Below, piece after piece: positions 55,440 through 64,000 of a DNA stretch of 64,000 nt (position 1 is its first letter; each line of letters opens with the position of its first letter). A model generated the notes under the pieces. That model was not told where the DNA came from. It saw only the letters and a program-made list of their open reading frames with translations, and did no database searches. This DNA is from Brachycybe producta. Taxonomy: Eukaryota > Arthropoda > Diplopoda > Playtdesmida > Andrognathidae. The position numbers and the translations under genes were made by a program. The stretch is taken from the NCBI GenBank assembly GCA_036925085.1, contig JAUPFP010000173.1, positions 1-64,000 on the forward strand. Direction: 5' to 3'.

Positions 55440-58400
55440 ATAGGAAATATGCTGCAATTGCATGGTATTATATAATTGAGACAAGAAGGGTTCAGAAAAG
55501 ATATTTTAAATTGTCAAATAATGTATTGCAGGTTGTACAGGGTGCTGCAATATCTCTTGTCAAAGGCGATACTTCTTTCTTAAATGATAATCACAATGGC
55601 TGTATTTTCAAACGAGATTCTTCACAAAAAAGTGCAAAATATGTTTTCAATATGAATTTGAAAAATTACCCTGCAAACAGCCAAGAAGGCCTTTGGTAGA
55701 GGGATGGACGTTCATTTGCAGCATGCGGAATGCATTGTTAGAATTCAAAGATATAAACCAAATAACAATTGCGGTGTGTTCTGGTGCAGCTGAAATAATG
55801 CAATCTGCAAGAGAGTTCCATTTTCTTACCACCTATCAACAAATGACCAGTAATATAAACCAGTCCGCAATAAAATCTCTCTGATTGTGTTATGAGTGGT
55901 CACCAATACCCAACTATAATGCCCTGCACAGTTAACATGAAGTTGCTTTGGGACAATAATATCCTTCTATAATCTGTTTAATAAAGTTAAGACAAAAATA
56001 TGTTCTACTTGCAAGTAAACTGTCCCAACCAAGCTCCAAAAGCATTTTGTGACACTCGCGAATCTCATATTTGCCACAAATAAACTTAGCATCCCTTTTG
56101 TTAAACGAGTGTTTGGTTTGGCGCTTTGTTGTGAATCACTCAGAATCTCTTGCAAAATAGCAAAGCGTTTTTCGCAAGTTGCTTTGTCAGAAACATTTGC
56201 AATTTATGCAAGTTTATGCATTAGTTTGTCAGAAATGATTTTTTGATGACATCGATGTGTATAGTGAATAGTCTAGGATAGAATATTCATACAGATGTAT
56301 TTGTTATCATCATGTATTTCTGCCATCAGCGAGATCCGCATGTAACTTCAACATCTGCCAGTGTATTTTATATTTTCATCTTGTTGTTGTTGTTTGAACG
56401 TTAGAATTTTACAAAAAAGGTAAATAATAACTTTTGTTCAGTAATTGCAATTTGGAGAATAAATATAACAAGCCTGAGGCATCAAAAAGGTACATTGTTA
56501 ATCATTTTCTTCAAAGTTTTATCTGAAGGGATATTACGTTGCCATCTTTTTCTTTCGGGTGGCGGTGGCGGTGGGGCTTTTGTCATTGGTGTAGCTTCTT
56601 GTAACTATTGCATATGTGATTATTTCCTTAATAAATTTCTCAATTCTAAGAGAATACTTTTTATCAATCTGAAAAACCAAAATGCAAAATATAGTTATAA
56701 TATTTACTATATCAATCCCGGGCCCCTTAAGAGGCTACATTGCAAAATTACTTCGGAAATTCTCCACAAAGAGCGGTAGCATCGTTTTTCTATTGAGCTT
56801 AAGATGGCTCAGAAGTCTCAAAAAGCTTAAAAATAGCCAAAGATTCAAGAAGTTTTAAAATTCGAAAAAATGGAAAAAATTCAAGGCTTGGATTTTTAAA
56901 AAACGGCCAAAGTTTCAAAAAAATTTAAAATTCCATGCAAAACTGAAAACACACAAAATGGGTTAAACATGTTTAGCCCAGCCCAGTTTAAACCATGTTT
57001 AAACAGTGGTTTAAACCACTAATGGAGAAAACCTTGCCAACCCTGTTTTTTATTTCGAAATTGTGTAATATTTCCACATTTCCTAATTCCTCATTGCCAC
57101 AATAGTTATAATGAATAACAAATAAGAGTTATGAAATGATAAGTTTTTGTCTTGTAGGGTTATAAAATGTCACTTTTTTGTTTGATTTTCATTTACGATT
57201 TCAGTTGATTTTTTTTTATCCAATTTTAGTCTCATGGGTTGTTTTTTTATGAAGATGAGCTCATTTTGTCAACTTCATCTTAAGTAAGAAATTGGTCAGA
57301 AAAAAAGGGCGATATTTGGATCTATTTTGGGTGGAGTTCCTCAATGTATATAAAGCATAAAGATATGAAATAAAATCATTGTGGTGGGGTAGGGGTAGGG
57401 TGGCGATTTTGAGGCTGTAAAAACGGATCTTCCATTTCTTTCATTTTTTGTGGGGGTGGGGGATTTGGTAGGGGTGGGGTTGGCGGACGACAGAGTTCTA
57501 TTATAAACGCGTCCCTCGTGTCCTATTCGACAAGAAACTTCAAATTGAGACAACTTTATCGTTGCCTTTTTTATGAGACCCCAAAGAAATTGTATCAGTG
57601 GATTAAAAGATGTGATATGAGCTTATATGAAAAGCTGTGTGAGAAATCAAAGAAAGAGGGTCTTGAACATTACATAGACCATCATCGTATAAGCATGTCT
57701 TTTTTTTTTTTCTTCTTCTTCTTCTTCATTCTACTTTTACTTTTTCGTTTTTCTCTTCCTCCGTCATCGTTTTTCTTGGATGTTCATTCAATGTCTATGT
57801 CCTATATATGTATGTATTTGTAAGTGACGTCATTTGATATCCAATTTTCGACTATTTGAGCTGTATATGTAGGGGTATGCATGCATGCATGGATGCAAGG
57901 AACATTTCTTTCTGAATTTTAAAAGCTATAAATCCGCATTGTTAAGAGCTAGAATGATAGAGACGTCAACATCTGTTCAAGTGCACTGTATGTGTGTGTG
58001 TGTATATATACAGTACGTGTATACACATATACATATCTAAACCAAAAGGGAATGATGACAAGAGTGAGTGTGTCTTAGTGTCTATTTGCCAACAGAGGTT
58101 GTAAAAATTGCTGATTATATTTTTTTTGTATGGGGTGGGGTGGAGGAGACTGCCAAATGTATTTTAAGAAAGAGATGAAATGAGTAAGATATAGAAAGTG
58201 AAATCTCTTAAAGAAATGGAAAATTGTTTTTGTTGGTTTAAATAACTTTATTATATATTAGAGAGTGGTTAGAATTTCATTTTTTTTTTAAATTCTTGCT
58301 AAGTGCATTTTTTTGTTTTGCACAATTGTAACTTTTGTGTGTGTATGTGTATGCCTATCTTTTGTGTGTGTTTATTTGTCGATGTCTCTCATTGCTAAGA

Positions 58401-59205
58401 AGTTTTAAGAATTGTCTGATTGCAGTGATTGCCTATTTCAAGGGGAAAGAACTGGGGTTTGTTTTAGGCGCTTGTGACAACATTGCCCTCCCTTCCCCTC
58501 CCCCCCCCCCCTTGTGGTTTATGGTCCGCTTAAAGAACTTTCTTGTTTGAGCTTTTCAGAAGCAACTTTAAGAGAAAAACAAATCGAAAGTGATTTTAGA
58601 AATTGATGGAGCCGAGTAACAAGTTACATATTTTCATGTTGATATTTTTTTTAAAAAATAAACGTTTTAGAGCTTTTTAATAATGTCGAAAGTCACGTTT
58701 CGTATCAACTTCGAAAGAAATCTCAAATATTCGGTCATTTTCAAAAGGCTGTAAGTTTTATTAGAAAAAAAAAACTCGTATGCTTTTTCTTTTAAGTCTT
58801 TCGTCTAATTTTTATTTGACTTTCAAATTCAACCAAAGAAAACTTGTTAAGAGGTTAAAATCTAGGTTGATCGACCTTCATTTAACCCAGAGTTCTCCTA
58901 GATTCGAGCTTCTGACTAGTCACTTTAGTTCTTAAAAAATATAGCTTTTTCGCTTGACAGATTAATTGTTATTAATGGATTTATAGATTATTTTAAGTTG
59001 CATTCTTCAATTTCGTTATATTCATTAAAGCAATAAAATGACATGCATAATAGGCGTTAAGCGGCGATCTCACTGTCATTTTTTCTCTCTTTTAAGATTC
59101 CGTGCTAGAAATAAGTCAATTATTGATGTACAGTTTTTTGCAAAAAAAATAACGAAGATCAGCATTTTCTGTAAGGTGGTAAGGTTGTGCAAGAAACCAC
59201 TTTAA
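55440..59205. other. No confirmed gene
   Basis: Several short frames occur at 55511-56246 on both strands, but none has a domain I recognise; they may be remains of an unidentified mobile element. 58560-58760 carries a member of the dispersed palindromic family. A C run stands at about 58499-58511. Confidence 0.4.
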
Positions 59206-59617
59206 AGCCTCGTTTTCACGGCGATAGTTCTTTCATGAGAGTAGCTGTCATGAAAGTTACGATAGTTCACTCTCACGATAGCAACTGTCTACATGTCTTG
59301 AAGTAACGTGATAGTTCTGTCATGACAGTGTGACGTCTACTTCACACATATCATTGAGTCAACAACAGTGTTAATGCCTCTCTCCCTTCAGAAGCCAAAT
59401 TTCCCTACAAAGTGCATATTTCCCTACAAAGCGGTCACTCAACAACTATTACTATAGTGAGAGTACTATCAACTATCTAGTCAAACGAGATAATGTGATA
59501 GTCACTATAGCAACAGTGTGATAGTGACTATCATGTGGTTTGCACGATGATAGTTCTCGCGATAGTTGCTCTCATAACAGCAACTATTGTGAAAACTATC
59601 AACGTGAAAACGAGGCT
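59206..59617. mobile_element. PIF/Harbinger-like MITE with TAA duplication
   Basis: AGCCTCGTTTTCACG and CGTGAAAACGAGGCT are perfect inverted ends, flanked by TAA at 59203-59205 and 59618-59620. The interior is made of GATAGTT/AACTATC repeats. The frame at 59535 derives from these repeats. Confidence 0.88.
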
Positions 59618-59620
59618 TAA

Positions 59621-60478
59621 GTGTCTTGCAAAAGTATTATCACATTGGCAATTGGAATTAATTCAAGGACCACATATTGCAGTGAGTCTTGCTTTAAATA
59701 TTGGCCATATGTATCGCCACTTTAAGAAATGTCGATACAGTCGGTTTGCTTAATGTATCGATCGACTTCTTACAACCAGTTTTCAACTTTGAAGAACGAA
59801 TGCCCTCGCATTATATACGATTTGATAGTTAAATGGTAGTTTCAAAGAGCTGTATTTTAGTTTTAAAATATACTCTATAGACAAGATTGACATTTGCCAT
59901 ATTTCACAAAGGCGTCATGTGTACATAAAAACATAAATAAAAAATATATATTTTCAGTCTTAGAATCTGTTTTATGGTTCTTGGTGTTGATCTAAATCAT
60001 TTTTTACAGCTTTGCATTGGTCGAAAATGTTATTTACTGTATATGTACATTATTAAAATTTGTGGAGTAAAAAAGAAAAAGAAACTTTTTGAGATTTCTA
60101 TTGCTTTTTTTTGTGTACTGAGATCTTTTTGCAACATTATTACATATTATTTTTGATGTTTGTGATGCCACAAACATACTTATGGTCACTATACTGTGAA
60201 CAGGAAGCAACAAAATATAAAAAAAAGGAACTTTAACTGGGGAAGGGGGGGGGGGGGGAGAGATAGAAAAAAAGTTTTGCGCGATGAGAGTCTCGATGAC
60301 TATTGATGCGTTCATTTTCTGTTTCGAATTTACTCCTCTTTTTTTAGTGTCTTTATTTGGTTGTGGAATGGAAAGGGGCCGTTTTATCTAAACCAATTCT
60401 GACAGTGAGCCGTATCTCCTCATTAAATTTCCACGATACCGAAATCGATTTTTATTTCAGTTGTGTGTTTCTGGGCGC

Positions 60479-60531
<53 letters not shown>

Positions 60532-61534
60532 TATACATGTACTGTATATATCTGGAAAAAAAGTATCTTCTTTTCCTATCCAATTTGAATAATGCAGCAA
60601 TGAGGTTCGTCTTCGAAAAATAAGAAATTTGTATCCAACTGAAGAAAGGAGTTCGAGGTCTCTCTCTATATATGCAAGTTGATGATACAAGGTGTCACAC
60701 AAGTTGCTCATTTATTTTATTTTATGTAACATCGAAACGTTGTATATATTAAACATTTTAGTGCTTTTTTATAGCATTTAATAATATTTTTATTTCTCTG
60801 ACCGTTGTAAACAACTATAACCATCAAATTCTTATAATAATCTGGTCAACAAAATTTTTTTTGGAAATATATTCCATCTTTAATTTATTTTAACGTTTCT
60901 ATTTCTTTATTTTGGCATATACTTAATTAAATATGCAAATGAACAAAATCAATGAAATAGAACTGGTTGTTCTGAATCTAAAAAAAAACATTACTAAGAA
61001 TTAATTGAATAATTAAAAAACTAGACTTGTAAATAAATTAAATAAGGTTGTAAACAACTTCAAGAGACACCTTTTTTTGATAAAACACACTTTTAGCCAA
61101 GTATGAATAATGCAAACTTAAAATGTGGTTAAGTGTGGTACACTTGTCTAAGGACGCATTAAATATTAGTGGTCACTTTTTTGCTTAAAAATGCAATGAG
61201 TGGTAATTAAGTGATAACCAAATTGACACAAAGTAAAGCTAAAGTAGAGTTTATTATTACGGGCTTGAGACTTTTCTTGTTCTGGCGGTGAACCTAAAAT
61301 TTTGTCTTTGGAGTTTTTTTTCCATTATAGGATTATTAAAAACGATATAATTATAACTAAGTACAAATAATCGTCAATTTTCATGATGACATGAACGCAT
61401 GCTGAATAGAAATCGTTTTGTTTTGGTGAATTTCTACACATTAACTTACTGCAATACTGCTAAGTGACAGCTTAAAATAAATACAACTGTTCACACTAAA
61501 ACAGTTCAAACTTTTACAAAACTTTTGTTTAGGA
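59621..61534. other. No gene recognised; (TA)n at 60481-60528
   Basis: AT-rich sequence with a G run near 60245-60258 and a TA microsatellite. No domain-bearing frame. Confidence 0.45.
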
Positions 61535-61808
61535 CAGTGGTTTTCCAAAGTGGGGTGCGTGAGATGACCCATGGGGGTGTGCGAGATAACCCATGGGGGC
61601 AATCAATTGATATTTATTCGATTTTATTGGTAATTGTGTTAGGTTTGAATCTTGTCTGCACCAGAGAGTGATCTACACAGATTAATGGTGGCTGTTAAGT
61701 AACCGGACAGGAAAATGGTGGTTGTCAAGTAATCGGTTATTTATTTCCGGGGGTGCGTGCTCAGTTTTTTTTTACACGTAGGGGTGCACGACCAAAATAG
61801 TTTGGATT
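61535..61808. mobile_element. hAT-like element fragment
   Basis: CAGTGGTTTTCCAAAGTGGG is a typical hAT end, followed by GGGGTGCG repeats. The distal part (GGGTGCACGACCAAAATAGT) matches the expected opposite end only in part. Confidence 0.6.
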
Positions 61809-63233
61809 TAGTCAGATATAGAATCAACAACAGGACTAAAAATACAGTTTTACATCAGTGAATCTGTAAATGCAGCCCTTGTGATCTCTGTTTTAAACTT
61901 TGAAGGTTTTTTTTTAAATTTAGTGTTAAGTTAATTGATTTTGAGCAAACTATACAACTACATGTATTAAGTATGTATTTTACTAAATATTCTTTTTCGA
62001 AATGGACCTGCTATGTGGTGTCACTCTGTATTTAATGTAAGACTTTATCTATCTAAAATTCGCATTTTGGAAGTTTCGGTGGTGAATATTTTGATTAAAT
62101 CATTTTTTTCTTCTGATGAATGATTCCATTTGCTCCATTTCCTGTTTTACTAATATTAGATGTGAAATAGATACATTGAAATCATTGAAATATTTCTTCT
62201 CTTGATATAAAATAACCTGGAACAAAAATCCCATTGTAATATCTCTTCTTCAGATGTCTTTTTTGTGTCTTTCGTATGATGAAGTCATTATTATTATTAC
62301 TATTACTATTATTGTTATTATTATTATTATTAATATTATGAGAATGGGTTTTGCACATTTTTTTTGAAAAAAAAAACTAATAATAAAGGATCTGAGTATG
62401 AGTAATAAAAAAATGTTGATCTAATTCAGACAATTTATTAGCTCAACTTGTATTCATTTGCATACATTAGCAGTGCACAATATGGAATATTAGAAAGAGT
62501 GAGAGAGAGAGAATGAGAGAGAGCGAAAGAGAGAAAACGTATGCTTGAATGCGTGGTTCCTTTTTTTGAATATTATTTATGGATGTAATCCGCCTTCAAT
62601 GGCAAAGGTGATTAACTAAGTATGGTTCATATGAGCCTGGTGTTTTTGAATGGGGGTTTTAGAGAGATAGAGAGAGAGAGATGCAAGTGGCCGGGTTCGT
62701 AATAAAAAAAAGCAATTTATGACTATGTGCAACTAAGGGTTAAGTAGATGAATCTCCACCAAATTTACTCGACTTTAGTAGGACATAGTTACTACGTGCG
62801 CCTGTTTTCATCTCCTCACATGAACTTATTTATATTTTTTTTAAAAAAATATTTTCGTAAATGTTGCGTCGTTTTTATTTTTCAAGTTGGAGTTAAATAG
62901 GCGTGTAAACATTGTCTCTCACCTATAGGCATGTGTAGTGAAATCTTTCATTAAGGTGACTAAAGTGATTTGGGGCATAAAAACCGCATACGTCATGTCC
63001 AATTTGTGTTGATTTCAGTTCACACGGCTCTCTGGTGATGTGATTAGTGGCCGCATCCCTTTGCACGGTGTATTTTTCATGCATTTTCACAGTTCATTCC
63101 ATCGAATCCTTCATCTTTTTAATGTAATAGATTGCAGTCTATGTCTATATGCATTTATATCAAGATATTGAAATAATTGAGCTCATATTGAGTGTAGTTT
63201 GAAATATACATTAACATTCTTGACCATACACAA
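61809..63233. other. No gene recognised
   Basis: It contains an (ATT)n-like run at 62286-62338 and AG-rich runs near 62495-62530 and 62660-62680. No coding sequence was identified. Confidence 0.45.
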
Positions 63234-63570
63234 CAGTGATTTCCAAAGGGACACTAGTTCGGCACACTACGCACACTAGGACGGCACACTAGGACGGCAC
63301 ACTAGTGTGCCATGAGTTTTACTAAGTGTGCCGCGAAATGTTGGATGTTATATATTTAATATGTTACTATAAATTAATATTTTCAAATAAATTTTTAACT
63401 TAATTGATAAAAACAAAATAAAACGTATGGTGCACTAAACCAATGGTTGGAAAAGGGTGTACTGTGGCTCACTATAGTGACTGGTGTGCCGTGAGTTTTG
63501 TCAGGTCTGCCGCGAGATTTTAGATGTCACATTTCATATGTTAATATAATTTAATATTTTCAAGTAAATA
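63234..63570. mobile_element. hAT-like fragments in tandem
   Basis: CAGTGATTTCCAAAGGGAC opens a region with GCACACTAGGACG repeated at 63271-63310. GTGTGCC(A/G)TGAGTTTT then recurs at about 63307 and 63485, with the same downstream AT-rich sequence. Confidence 0.5.
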
Positions 63571-64000
63571 AAAAAGTAGAAGCAATTTTTCTTGTTTAAA
63601 GGATCTTAATAATTTCTTTGTTTTGTATAAATATTTAAAAAATACTTCTAAAAAAAGTAATAAAGCATAAATAACATTTTTGTTTTATTAAAAAATCCTT
63701 TGAACTCTCGTGTGAATAAGCAGTGAGATTAATTTTCTTATTTTGTATCGTTATTTCTAAAAAAGAATAGACTTCTGTGATTTCATGATTATGAATTTTT
63801 TTTATATTCTTTTATTCATTATTCAGGCAAATTCGTTTTTTCTTTCTTGGACACTTTTACAAAAGAGAGAGAAAGTATGTGCTACAAATGTTTTTAATCA
63901 AGTGTTTCATTCGTTATTACAATTTTCAATTAATTTTCTTCCTCTTTTTTGAAGTTTCAAAGATGGAGTAGAGGAATAAAAACAGTAGTGTTTTTTTCTC

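Noticed and set aside
55511..56246. Cluster of 60-65-codon frames on both strands
   Set aside because: No domain recognised and neither strand is favoured; not reported as a gene.
59535..59753. 72-residue frame
   Set aside because: Mostly inside the MITE at 59206-59617; composed of its repeats.

Overview
This window looks like AT-rich, repeat-dense nuclear DNA from a metazoan, most likely a marine invertebrate. The reasons are spliced coding exons with GT/AG borders, a non-LTR retrotransposon, many short DNA-transposon derivatives with target-site duplications, and long microsatellites. I cannot fix the phylum from sequence alone. No prokaryotic-style operon, CRISPR array, rRNA gene or convincing tRNA gene was seen.

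Region by region. (1) 656-11706, minus strand: one well-supported multi-exon gene, of which ten coding exons are visible with a consistent reading phase throughout. It encodes a secreted protein of at least 668 residues: signal peptide, Caspr/neurexin-IV-type fibrinogen-like domain, two CUB domains, a half-length F5/8-type-C (fucolectin-like) segment, and the start of what looks like an ApeC (apextrin C-terminal) domain. The 3' end lies beyond the window's left edge. Its large introns hold several inverted-repeat elements. (2) 11.7-23.5 kb: no gene recognised; simple repeats and nested MITE-like elements. (3) 23.5-29.4 kb: a decayed 5.5-kb I-group LINE on the minus strand (ORF1 with zinc knuckles; ORF2 with endonuclease, reverse transcriptase and RNase H). 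It lies tail-to-tail with a 0.4-kb internally deleted derivative of itself, so the junction is a palindrome of about 119 bp. (4) 29.4-44.7 kb: mainly non-coding. It holds (TA)n, PIF/Harbinger-like and hAT-like MITEs with clear duplications, and one weak candidate signal-peptide exon at 31047. (5) 44813-48524: a 3.7-kb tandem array of a 30-bp unit in which pyrimidine and purine alternate almost without a break. Stop codons cannot occur in such DNA, which explains the very long open frames on both strands; they are not genes. The array sits between copies of one short terminal motif, so it may be the interior of a mobile element. (6) 48.5-64 kb: more MITEs, a hAT transposase remnant, a perfect 40-bp palindrome with 9-bp direct repeats, and long stretches with nothing recognisable.

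The genes do not form a pathway. The one host gene resembles secreted recognition or matrix proteins; most of the rest is the record of mobile-element activity. The most unusual items are the alternating array, the unusual domain combination of the secreted protein, and the LINE with its short derivative.
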